64,000 bases of DNA from Candidatus Saccharimonadota bacterium (lineage in GTDB: Bacteria; Patescibacteriota; Saccharimonadia; Saccharimonadales; Saccharimonadaceae): the NCBI GenBank assembly GCA_017437945.1, contig JAFRWP010000014.1:107795-171794 (forward strand). Reading direction: 5' to 3'. The translations under genes and the position numbers were made by a program. The notes beneath the pieces were generated by a model. That model was not told the origin of the DNA. It searched no databases and saw only the letters and a program-made list of their open reading frames with translations. Below are positions 58,010-64,000 of the stretch, one piece after another (within the stretch, counting starts at the first letter, position 1; each line of letters begins with the position of its first letter).

Positions 58010-58216
58010 ATGGATATAATCCTTTTTATCGTTGGCACCATCGTTATAGCCGTTGGCTCGGTCGGTATTTGTATGAAAGCCCTCAAGGGCGGCAAAAAAA
58101 TCCCGAAGTCGTGCGATATGGGGTATTCAATCGTCAATAAAGTCGTCACTCGCGCCCCAACCAACGACCCCAAACCGCTAATTGACCCCGAATCGCTAAT
58201 TGACCCCTTCCAATAA
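58010..58216 (+). CDS. Small single-pass membrane protein
   Basis: 68 residues. Membrane helix at about 2-25 (IILFIVGTIVIAVGSVGICM), then a basic stretch and a short duplicated tail (KPLIDPESLIDP). The start at 58010 follows AAGGAGC; an ATG 21 bases earlier overlaps it. No family recognised. Confidence 0.7.
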   Translation: MDIILFIVGTIVIAVGSVGICMKALKGGKKIPKSCDMGYSIVNKVVTRAPTNDPKPLIDPESLIDPFQ

Positions 58217-58217
58217 T

Positions 58218-58252
58218 CAAAAAGCCCCGCCTTTTCCAAGACGGGGTTTCTC
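58218..58252 (+). terminator. Terminator after the 58010 gene
   Basis: GCCCCG/CGGGG stem and TTTCTC. Confidence 0.75.
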
Positions 58253-58258
58253 ATGCCA

Positions 58259-58291
58259 ATAAAAACACCCCCGCGAGACATTACGGGGGTG
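58259..58291 (-). terminator. Terminator of the Cys-rich secreted protein gene
   Basis: Minus-strand CACCCCCG/CGGGGGTG stem and TTTTTATT. Between it and the gene end lies a perfect ten-pair hairpin (58293-58302 with 58313-58322), so the mRNA has a structured 3' tail of about 130 bases. Confidence 0.85.
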
Positions 58292-58390
58292 CGCTTTCTT
58301 GGGGTACACGAGCCAAGAAAGCAGTCACGAAGGAGATGTAATCCCTACCATTTTAGCGGCAAAACGGCAGGGAAATAGTAACATTGAAAC

Positions 58391-59056
58391 TTACCAGGCT
58401 TCACCATTTTCCAGCAGGTCAACGAACTGGCAAATCGCTTCGCCGTCGCTCACGCCGTAATCGGTCAGCAGCCACTCATCTTCGTAGACAGCCGCATTGC
58501 ATCCAGTATTGTAGTTGGTTACAAACATCAGGCTGTACTCCGAACACTTGTGCTTCTTCTGGCACCGACCACATGCCGATGCGACCTGTGGTGCAGATGT
58601 CCGCGCCACCATGAAGCAGCATCTCTTCTCGCCAGTTTCATTCTTGACAGTCACAGTATAGATACAACGTCCAGTTTTCAGCAATACTCTCTTGCTGGTC
58701 TTCAGCCGAATCCATCCGGTACATTTCAGTTCACGATCCAACTGCTTCAGCGCGTCCAGTGAAAATTGGCCGATTCTCTTGCAGGCATTATCAATTGCCT
58801 TTTTCTTGCAGCAGGGATCAGGTTCAGGCTGGCAGGGCGGCGGCGCACAGGGATCAGGAACACAGCCAGGCTGATATTCCACCGTTGTCAGCTCATACCA
58901 TCCATAGGTAGTAGTAATCGTCGTCGTTTCCGTGCACTGAGGCGAGAGAACCATCCAGGTCTCCGAATAGCCTCCACCGCAACCATCCGCCATAGCAGCG
59001 ACAGGCAGGATTCCGATACACAGAACAGCCACGATAATCGCCAGGATACGTTTCAT
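58391..59056 (-). CDS. Cysteine-rich secreted protein
   Basis: 221 residues. Signal peptide KRILAIIVAVLCIGILPVAAMA (1-23). The mature part has about nineteen cysteines, with clusters CVPDPCAPPPC, DPCC and CGRCQKKHKC, so it is probably disulfide-rich. No known family recognised. The Pro/Cys segment resembles a compact knot-like linker. Shine-Dalgarno GAGGAGG. A surface or secreted role towards the host is possible but not shown. Confidence 0.83.
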   Translation of the reverse strand: MKRILAIIVAVLCIGILPVAAMADGCGGGYSETWMVLSPQCTETTTITTTYGWYELTTVEYQPGCVPDPCAPPPCQPEPDPCCKKKAIDNACKRIGQFSLDALKQLDRELKCTGWIRLKTSKRVLLKTGRCIYTVTVKNETGEKRCCFMVARTSAPQVASACGRCQKKHKCSEYSLMFVTNYNTGCNAAVYEDEWLLTDYGVSDGEAICQFVDLLENGEAW

Positions 59057-59139
59057 TGCACTTTTCCTCCTCTTGTAAAGTACGGGGCACCATCATGGGG
59101 TACCCAAGTATTACCCTCCCAAAACCGAAGGGTATCCGT

Positions 59140-59168
59140 ATTTTACCACCAGTTTTGTACTATGTCAA
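59140..59168 (-). promoter_or_regulatory. Promoter of the Cys-rich secreted protein
   Basis: Minus-strand TTGACA (59163-59168), 17-base spacer, TAAAAT (59140-59145) with TGG. Leader of about 77 bases with an ACCCT/AGGGT hairpin. Confidence 0.85.
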
Positions 59169-59205
59169 CCATAAACTTAATCTATTATAACCACCCTTCT
59201 ACCTC

Positions 59206-59234
59206 TGGACTTTTTTATAAAAACATGATATAAT
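59206..59234 (+). promoter_or_regulatory. Promoter of the DUF218 gene
   Basis: TGGACT (59206-59211), 17-base spacer, TATAAT (59229-59234) with ATGA. Confidence 0.75.
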
Positions 59235-59281
59235 TTCATAGTTCTTTAACAATCTTGCCATTCTGAAACGAGGTGTTTTTG

Positions 59282-59932
59282 ATGAGCATCCTTAATATAA
59301 TCGGTAGCATCGTCTACCGACTCCCCAACTTCATCAAAGACAAGTTGGAAAAAATTGTCTTTCTCAATCCCCAAATTAAACTCCCCGACCGACACACTGG
59401 CGGCGCACATGTCGCCATAATCCCCGGCGGAGCAACCGGACGCATCGAGAAAGCTCTTGAGCTATATAGATGCGGGGTCATCGACTATTTCCTGGTTAGC
59501 GGTGGCATTGGTCGCTATAGCGTCAATAAAGACTATTCTGAGGCAGAAGAGTACGCCCAAACGCTTGCCGATTCTGGCGTCCCCGACAACCATATCTGGA
59601 TCGAAAACAGTTCTACTAACACGATAGAGAACATGGCCTTTTCCACCAAGATATTGGTTAAACGCTCTCAGCAATCCGTCAACGGATTTGTGCATCCCAT
59701 CGTTATAACGAGCGGTTTTCATCTTAAACGCACCGTATCGTTACTCGAGAAGGATATCACCAAAATCCGGCGCAAAACGCCTATGGGACTAAGCATTACT
59801 CAACCGTACTGGGCGCCAGCACCATTCGCTTCCTGCGAATTGAGCACCTGGCGCGATACGCCCCTCGGTTGCGGACGCGTAACAAAAGAGGCCATCTGCC
59901 TCTTCCTTTACCGATTACGTGGCAAGATATAA
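59282..59932 (+). CDS. DUF218/YdcF-like protein
   Basis: 216 residues. IIPGGATGRIEKALELYR, FLVSGGIG, a SEAEEYAQTL-xx-GVPDNHIWIENSSTNTIENM stretch and VITSGFHLKRT follow the DUF218 (SanA/YdcF) fold. E. coli homologues affect envelope integrity or bind SAM; the reaction is unknown. The start at 59282 follows GAGGTG with 7-base spacing; a GTG at 59273 overlaps the Shine-Dalgarno. No clear membrane helix, though the N-terminus is amphipathic. Confidence 0.88.
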   Translation: MSILNIIGSIVYRLPNFIKDKLEKIVFLNPQIKLPDRHTGGAHVAIIPGGATGRIEKALELYRCGVIDYFLVSGGIGRYSVNKDYSEAEEYAQTLADSGVPDNHIWIENSSTNTIENMAFSTKILVKRSQQSVNGFVHPIVITSGFHLKRTVSLLEKDITKIRRKTPMGLSITQPYWAPAPFASCELSTWRDTPLGCGRVTKEAICLFLYRLRGKI

Positions 59933-59935
59933 GAA

Positions 59936-59968
59936 CACCCCCTGCAAAGAAGAGCAGGGGGCTTTTTC
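59936..59968. terminator. Terminator between convergent genes
   Basis: CCCCCTGC/GCAGGGGG stem and CTTTTTCTT. Confidence 0.88.
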
Positions 59969-59985
59969 TTACTCAAGAATCACGT

Positions 59986-60510
59986 TTATTTTACTTCCAC
60001 AAACGCTTTCAATGTTTGTATCGTATTCATCAGTCCAGACTCATCGGCTACGACGATACCAGTAATTACTACATGGGTACCATCGGCAGGGTAATCCGCC
60101 TCTTCGCCATCTTCGATCGTGAATGTCGTTCCGACAAACTGATTACCTTCTTCTTTCCTTTGGCCAACACTATAAGACATACCCGCTCCAAAGTGGCTGA
60201 CTTCACCCTCAATCTTTACGACCCTGCCAACTTTCTCGCCATTTTGAATCGCTTTCGTAAGAGTAAACTGCGCATCGTAATCGCCAAACTCTACCGTCTC
60301 GTCCACATTTTTCAAATCATCAGCCGTAATTGTAGCCGCCTTTTTGTCTTCTTTTTCATCATTGTTTTTGTCTTGCTGTTGGCTGCTGCCGCCATCTTTC
60401 TTTCCTTCGTCGTCGCCCTTATTTGAATTTACTGCGACGATGGCGATCACCACGCCAATAACCACCAAAACACCGGCCAAGCCAATCGCTAAACCTTTAT
60501 TTTTCTCCAT
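59986..60510 (-). CDS. Single-pass membrane protein with OB-like domain
   Basis: 174 residues. Membrane helix at about 6-28 (LAIGLAGVLVVIGVVIAIVAV), a polar Asp/Lys/Gln/Ser linker, then a domain of about 110 residues with VGRVVKIEGEVSHFG and HVVITGIVV segments suggesting an OB fold. The start at 60510 follows AAAGGAGG; an in-frame ATG 24 bases upstream lies before it. No family recognised. It shares its architecture with the 52086 product. Confidence 0.78.
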   Translation of the reverse strand: MEKNKGLAIGLAGVLVVIGVVIAIVAVNSNKGDDEGKKDGGSSQQQDKNNDEKEDKKAATITADDLKNVDETVEFGDYDAQFTLTKAIQNGEKVGRVVKIEGEVSHFGAGMSYSVGQRKEEGNQFVGTTFTIEDGEEADYPADGTHVVITGIVVADESGLMNTIQTLKAFVEVK

Positions 60511-60559
60511 AAATCCTCCTTTAATTAATTTCATTATACCTAATCATTATTCTAGTTAC

Positions 60560-60591
60560 AAAAATACCTCCGGAGGAGTGGAGGTATTTTC
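60560..60591 (-). terminator. Terminator of the 61107 gene
   Basis: Minus-strand AATACCTCC/GGAGGTATT stem and a short T-run. Confidence 0.8.
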
Positions 60592-60609
60592 CTAGATTAG
60601 ATATTTTAT

Positions 60610-61107
60610 CTACTGCTGGTCACCACCGATGCTCATCTGGATGCCAAGCTTATCGATACATTCAACAATGTAAACCAATGCTTCGCCTTTAGCCTTTTCG
60701 TCCATAATTTGGCGTGCAGCATTGTAAGCTGGCTCGATGCAAGCCTTATCTTCTGTTAGCATAATAATGTCTTTGTAAATCATGAACTTCTTGTCGGCTG
60801 GAATATCAACCTTCTCAAGAAGTGGGCGAAGATCAGAAAGTGCCATCGACTTAACTTTGTCGAGATCTGGATCGCCATACATAGCCTTCTGTGGCTCTAC
60901 TGGAATACCATCAATCTGGGAAGGCATAGCTGGAGCGGCCGGCACAGCTGGAGCTGGTGCTGGAGGAAGCGGATTAGCGGCTGTTTCGCCTGCAACTTTA
61001 TTTGCAATTTCTGCAACAGGATCAGCTGCTGCTGCGGCACCGCCGTTAGTTATACTATTGATTGCTGCTTGCAACTCGTCCTGAGTTGCGCCATTTGCTT
61101 GGTCCAT
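60610..61107 (-). CDS. Conserved-type hypothetical protein, Ala/Pro linker
   Basis: 165 residues. N-terminal helix (QDELQAAINSI), a low-complexity Ala/Pro stretch (about 22-62), then a helical domain of about 90 residues (SDLRPLLEKVDIPADKKFMIYKDIIML...). No signal or membrane helix. AAGGTGGG Shine-Dalgarno. Its promoter (61151-61179) lies partly in the end of the upstream gene. Confidence 0.76.
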   Translation of the reverse strand: MDQANGATQDELQAAINSITNGGAAAAADPVAEIANKVAGETAANPLPPAPAPAVPAAPAMPSQIDGIPVEPQKAMYGDPDLDKVKSMALSDLRPLLEKVDIPADKKFMIYKDIIMLTEDKACIEPAYNAARQIMDEKAKGEALVYIVECIDKLGIQMSIGGDQQ

Positions 61108-61150
61108 TTTTGCCCACCTTTTTGATAATTATCTAATCTTAGTTACTACT

Positions 61151-61179
61151 ATAATATCACGCTTATGTTAAATTCTCAA
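61151..61179 (-). promoter_or_regulatory. Promoter of the 61107 gene, -35 inside upstream gene
   Basis: Minus-strand TTGAGA (61174-61179, within the last codons of the 61632 gene), 17-base spacer, TATTAT (61151-61156). Confidence 0.75.
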
Positions 61180-61632
61180 CCAGCGAACCAACTTATCTAG
61201 TAAGTCCAACTTTACTTCCTCCATTGGTAAGCGTTCACCAAAGAAGTCTACAATCTGTTCACCCTCTGTTTCGGGGAAGAATACTACCATTCTCATACCG
61301 AAACGCTGTTTCGGAATCAGTACGATTGAATAGTGATTTTCCTCGTTCAAGATGCCAAACGATTTAAATTTATCAAACGGCTGAAGATTATTTCCTTCCG
61401 AGATTCCATCTTCCGTTAACGAATAATGCAGCATGCGCGGTGGACGGGAAGTGTAAATTAACAGCGTAATTACCGCGACTACAATTACTGCCAAAAATGT
61501 CCAATATTGCAACAGTACCGCTAGAGCTATCAATGCCGCCGTCACGATTGCCAATCCGACATACCAACCGGCACTCTTCTTACGTTCAATAAACTCCTTG
61601 GCCTGCCAGTTGATGATAGAATCCTTTGCCAT
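61168..61632 (-). CDS. Two-helix membrane protein with C-terminal PH-like domain
   Basis: 154 residues. Two adjacent membrane helices (about 24-62), then a small beta-rich domain with YSLTEDGISEGNNLQPFDKFKSFGI, like bacterial PH domains (YdbS/YokE style), ending in a helix. The start at 61632 is chosen from the -10: minus-strand TACAAT (61639-61644) with TGA ends six bases before this ATG, whereas the alternative ATG at 61638 would abut the -10. Confidence 0.8.
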   Translation of the reverse strand: MAKDSIINWQAKEFIERKKSAGWYVGLAIVTAALIALAVLLQYWTFLAVIVVAVITLLIYTSRPPRMLHYSLTEDGISEGNNLQPFDKFKSFGILNEENHYSIVLIPKQRFGMRMVVFFPETEGEQIVDFFGERLPMEEVKLDLLDKLVRWLRI

Positions 61633-61693
61633 AAGCATATTGTATCATTTTTTCAACAATACAACAAAAAATGCCCTAAAATAGAGCATCTTT

Positions 61694-61786
61694 TGGCGGA
61701 GGGTGAGAGATTCGAACTCTCGCACCAGCTTTCGCCAGTCTAACGATTTAGCAAACCGTCCCCTTCAGCCACTTGGGTAACCCTCC
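61694..61786 (-). tRNA. tRNA-Ser (anticodon GCT)
   Basis: Acceptor GGAGGGT pairs with ACCCTCC, discriminator G, CCA encoded at 61694-61696. Anticodon loop TTGCTAA gives GCT, reading AGC/AGU. Long variable arm and standard T-loop. Confidence 0.97.
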
Positions 61787-61850
61787 AATGTAACCAATTC
61801 TAGCACAAAACCTCCCTTACCGCAAAAATCTCGTCCAAAGCATGAGAGTA

Positions 61851-61879
61851 TTGATTTTTTTCGCAATTTGGTGTATAAT
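61851..61879 (+). promoter_or_regulatory. Promoter of the pilin-like gene 61889
   Basis: TTGATT (61851-61856), 17-base spacer, TATAAT (61874-61879), nine bases before the ATG; no Shine-Dalgarno. Confidence 0.78.
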
Positions 61880-61888
61880 AAAAATAAT

Positions 61889-62308
61889 ATGAAGAAAGTT
61901 TTTAAGAAAATTGGTCAGTTTATGGTTGGTGCTGCTGCAGCAGCTACTATTTTAGCTGGTCGCGCTATGGCTACCGGTGTTGATCCGAGTAGTATTGGTA
62001 ATTCTGAAAACCCAGCCCTCGCTGGCGCTGAAGCCGCCCGTGCTTCTGGCATGCCAGCTGATCTTATCGGTGCAGATGGTGTATTTACTAAAATCACCAA
62101 CACTATTCTTTATGCTGTCGGTATTATCTCTGTAATTATGCTCATCCTCGGCGGTATCCGCTATGTCGTTTCTGGTGGTGACAGCAAAAAGGTCACCGAT
62201 GCCAAAAACACCATCATGTACGCAATCATTGGCCTTATCATCGCCATTCTTTCCTACGCGATCGTCAACTTCGTCATCAGCGCTGTTGGTGGCCAACCTC
62301 AAGTCTAG
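61889..62308 (+). CDS. T4SS-pilin-like secreted/membrane protein
   Basis: 139 residues. A cleavable-looking signal (KKVFKKIGQFMVGAAAAATILAGRAMA), an Ala-rich spacer, then two membrane helices separated by a GGDSKKVTDAKN loop, the T4SS-pilin/TrbC-like pattern that is common in Saccharibacteria. Function in these cells is not established; pili or a secretion channel are proposed from family resemblance. Its stop is immediately followed by the stop of the convergent comF gene. Confidence 0.85.
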   Translation: MKKVFKKIGQFMVGAAAAATILAGRAMATGVDPSSIGNSENPALAGAEAARASGMPADLIGADGVFTKITNTILYAVGIISVIMLILGGIRYVVSGGDSKKVTDAKNTIMYAIIGLIIAILSYAIVNFVISAVGGQPQV

Positions 62309-63016
62309 TTATTCACTTTTTGCAATTACCGCTATATCTATCTTTTTGCATCCCGCTGCCCGTAGCGTTTCACAAGCCGACATCATGCTGCTTCCTGTCG
62401 TCCAAACATCGTCAACCAACAAATAGTTTGCATCCCGGTCTATATTCGTTCTCGCAATATAGGCCGTTTTTGCTTGTTCTTGACGTTTTTCCATGCTCGC
62501 ACCCACTTGCACTGCATTATTACCACGTATCAAAGCCTGCACAGTCTCAACTCCAGCCATCTTCGCTACGTAATTAGCCAGTTTTTGCATATGATCAAAC
62601 CCGCGCTCCCTAATGTGCTTCTGTATCGTCGGTAACGCAACAATCTTCGTATTTGGCTCTACCGTCATTACGTCGCATAACAACTCGGCCAAGACTCAGC
62701 CGCAAGCTCTCACTGATTTATACTTATATATCTCTATTAATTTCTTCAATTCATCATTACGCTCTGCCACCCAAAATTGGCGTTCAAAGGGCAGGGAGCA
62801 ATAACCGCAGCGCCCATTATTTAGCTCGAATCCACATATTAAGCACTCATTTTTATGCCAACATAAAATGTATTTTTTACAACGCTCACACAAAATTCGG
62901 CCAACTTCACCGCAAGAAATACAGTAATGCGGACAAAATAATTCACCGAAATGCATAAATATTGTATTTTTCACAACATAACTCCCATTTTTCTTGATTT
63001 TAGGGAAGAACCCCAA
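62309..63016 (-). pseudogene. comFC: ComF-family phosphoribosyltransferase gene interrupted by an in-frame TGA
   Basis: Reads continuously as one ComF protein of about 235 codons except for a TGA at 62696-62698. Before it: two zinc-type knuckles (CISCGEVGRILCERC and CLICG...CGYC) and LKKLIEIYKYKSVRACG. After it, in the same frame: VLAELLCDV..., the RGFDHMQKLA motif and the PRPP loop LLVDDVWTTGSS. ComFC takes part in DNA uptake in competent bacteria. Possible readings: nonsense mutation, sequencing error, read-through, or two separate proteins with restart at a TTG two codons after the TGA. The N-terminal start is uncertain (TTG 63016 or ATG 62956). Confidence 0.85.
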
Positions 63017-63022
63017 TATAAT
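63017..63022 (+). promoter_or_regulatory. -10 element of the small heat-shock gene
   Basis: TATAAT about 38 bases before the ATG; no CIRCE-like repeat is seen in the leader. The leader carries GGAGG ten bases from the start. Confidence 0.6.
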
Positions 63023-63060
63023 AAAGCTTAAGAGTGTAATTTAGTGGAGGAAATATAAAT

Positions 63061-63570
63061 ATGGCTCGTAAACAAGACGAAATGAGCTTAGACGATGAGC
63101 TCACTGCCGCCTTTTTAGAGGGCGGTGATTCTGAGTTAGTTGCAGAAGAGGAACCGGTGGATACTCCTGACAACACTCAAGCAGAAGAAACTGAAGAATA
63201 TACCGAAGATACTGGTGATGGTTGGGATGATGATGCCGATAATCTCCCGGGTCAGCTCGCTGTAGATGTTTATGAAACTGCCGATAAACTTATTATTAAG
63301 GCTCGTACTGCTGGCATTGAGCGCAAAGATCTTGATGTCTCCATTTCTGATAATATCCTAACGATCTCTGGCGTTTTGAATGGCGGAGAAGACGACAAGG
63401 CTACTCAGTGGCACATTCAGGAATGCTACTGGGGCGAATTCAGCCGCACCATCGCTTTACCAATTCAGGTCAAAGAAGATGGCGTCGAGGCTGTCCTCAA
63501 AGATGGTGTCCTTACCATTTCCTTCGAGAAGGAAAAGGTTGAAGCTCCAAAGCGCATCACCATCAACTAA
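63061..63570 (+). CDS. Small heat-shock protein (Hsp20/alpha-crystallin)
   Basis: 169 residues. An acidic N-terminal arm (about 1-65) precedes the alpha-crystallin domain: VDVYETADKLIIKARTAGI, VSISDNILTISG, then ECYWGEFSRTIALP and KDGVLTISFEK. The C-terminal tail carries the IxI/V oligomer motif (RITIN). A holdase chaperone for unfolding proteins. Shine-Dalgarno GGAGG. Confidence 0.95.
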   Translation: MARKQDEMSLDDELTAAFLEGGDSELVAEEEPVDTPDNTQAEETEEYTEDTGDGWDDDADNLPGQLAVDVYETADKLIIKARTAGIERKDLDVSISDNILTISGVLNGGEDDKATQWHIQECYWGEFSRTIALPIQVKEDGVEAVLKDGVLTISFEKEKVEAPKRITIN

Positions 63571-63583
63571 TATCGATACCCAA

Positions 63584-63612
63584 GAAATACTCCCGCAAGG
63601 GAGTATTTTTTA
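63584..63612 (+). terminator. Terminator of the small heat-shock gene
   Basis: AAATACTCCC/GGGAGTATTT stem, loop GCAA, T-run. Confidence 0.92.
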
Positions 63613-63617
63613 TACCA

Positions 63618-63648
63618 CAAAAAAAGCGCCCTGTTTCCAGAGCGCTCA
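63618..63648 (-). terminator. Terminator of the 63665 pilin-like gene
   Basis: Minus-strand AGCGC/GCGCT stem followed by seven T. Confidence 0.82.
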
Positions 63649-63664
63649 GTTAATAACTTTATGA

Positions 63665-64000
63665 TTATTGCAATGCGCTAAGTACGAAAGAAGTAATCGC
63701 AAATGCCATCAAGACAATCACAAGACCAATGATGCCGTAAAGAATTGTATCTTTAGCCTTTTTGAGCCTACCAGGATCGCCCTGAGAAGTCGTATAGCTA
63801 ATACCACCAAGAATCACCATTACGACGGCCACAATACCGATAATTCCGTATACAACATTCAAAATTACGCCAATCGAGGCATGAAGATCAACATTAGCGT
63901 TCACAGTTTTATTAACTTCATTAAACCCATCTTGGGCAGCAGAAGCGGCACCATTGCTGTAGCTGCTATTGTTGTTATTATTATTGTTATTGTTAGTATT
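63665..64000 (-). CDS. T4SS-pilin-like protein (partial, runs off right edge)
   Basis: The frame is open from the right edge (64000) to the stop at 63665, 111 residues visible. An Asn-rich run and a polar linker precede two membrane helices (VILNVVYGIIGIVAVVMVILGG and TILYGIIGLVIVLMAFAITSFV) with a basic SQGDPGRLKKAKD loop between them, the same pattern as the 61889 and 43572 products. A GTG at 63904 is in frame, but the coding pattern continues upstream, so the true start lies outside the window. Confidence 0.85.
   Translation of the reverse strand, partial: NTNNNNNNNNNSSYSNGAASAAQDGFNEVNKTVNANVDLHASIGVILNVVYGIIGIVAVVMVILGGISYTTSQGDPGRLKKAKDTILYGIIGLVIVLMAFAITSFVLSALQ

Noticed and set aside
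62690..62700. UGA recoded as an amino acid genome-wide
   Set aside because: Other genes in the window end in TGA at family-consistent positions and I saw no other internal TGA in conserved genes.

Overview
The window looks like a chromosome segment of a Candidatus Saccharibacteria (TM7)-type Patescibacterium. This rests on gene content, since no rRNA gene is present. Signs are several T4SS-pilin-like two-helix proteins, very compact spacing, many single-helix membrane proteins with Pro/Ala-rich tails, an IS1634-like transposase remnant, a zinc-ribbon/SPFH pair, a competence-type ComF gene and a serpin. TGA is used as an ordinary stop (for example the MurE-like gene at 50771), so the UGA-glycine code of Gracilibacteria/Absconditabacteria is unlikely. 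All four tRNA genes seen encode their CCA end.

Layout. 1-2625: zinc-ribbon membrane protein (cut by the left edge) and SPFH protein. 2807-4015: duplicated YdcK-like beta-helix protein. 4068-4589: pyrophosphatase. 4705-8496: coupled sugar-phosphate operon gapA-rpiB-rpe-PfkB kinase-LOG protein. 8530-15932: minus-strand block with dnaE, TlyA-like methyltransferase, lipid-kinase-like protein, coiled-coil membrane protein, DUF3152-like metalloprotease and another membrane protein. 17041-20733: secreted repeat adhesin. 21105-23416: MacB-type ABC exporter. 23472-29453: 1838-residue repeat protein and a DUF5663-like partner. 29562-35091: tsaD, a DegT-family enzyme, a transposase remnant, a small RNA candidate and valS. 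35221-46835: accessory stretch rich in small and secreted genes, three tandem paralogues, a large structured RNA candidate, a pilin-peptidase fusion and an orphan radical SAM-SPASM enzyme. 47230-52787: degenerate Mur ligase with an amidinotransferase-fold enzyme, then lactate-racemase-like LarA overlapping a MurE-like ligase. 52784-55063: membrane-anchored serpin. 55138-57250: CIRCE-groES-groEL with a long hairpin between the genes. 57372-61632: small accessory genes. 61889-64000: pilin-like proteins, a ComF gene broken by an in-frame TGA, and a small heat-shock protein.

Regulatory style. Two translation modes are visible. About seventeen genes have an extended -10 (TATGnTAtaaT type) that ends 6-11 bases before the start codon, most often exactly 6, with no Shine-Dalgarno, so their mRNAs should be leaderless or nearly so. 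The others use a strong Shine-Dalgarno, often GGAGGTG. Genes are separated by short hairpin terminators whose T-run or right arm frequently runs straight into the next promoter, and stop codons often lie inside the terminator. Promoter spacers are 17 bases in nearly every case.

Most novel candidates: a roughly 390-nt RNA at 41054-41440 with its own promoter, terminator and nested long-range helices but no convincing gene; the roughly 113-nt hairpin between groES and groEL; a second small RNA at 32309-32416; and a near-universal leaderless promoter architecture.
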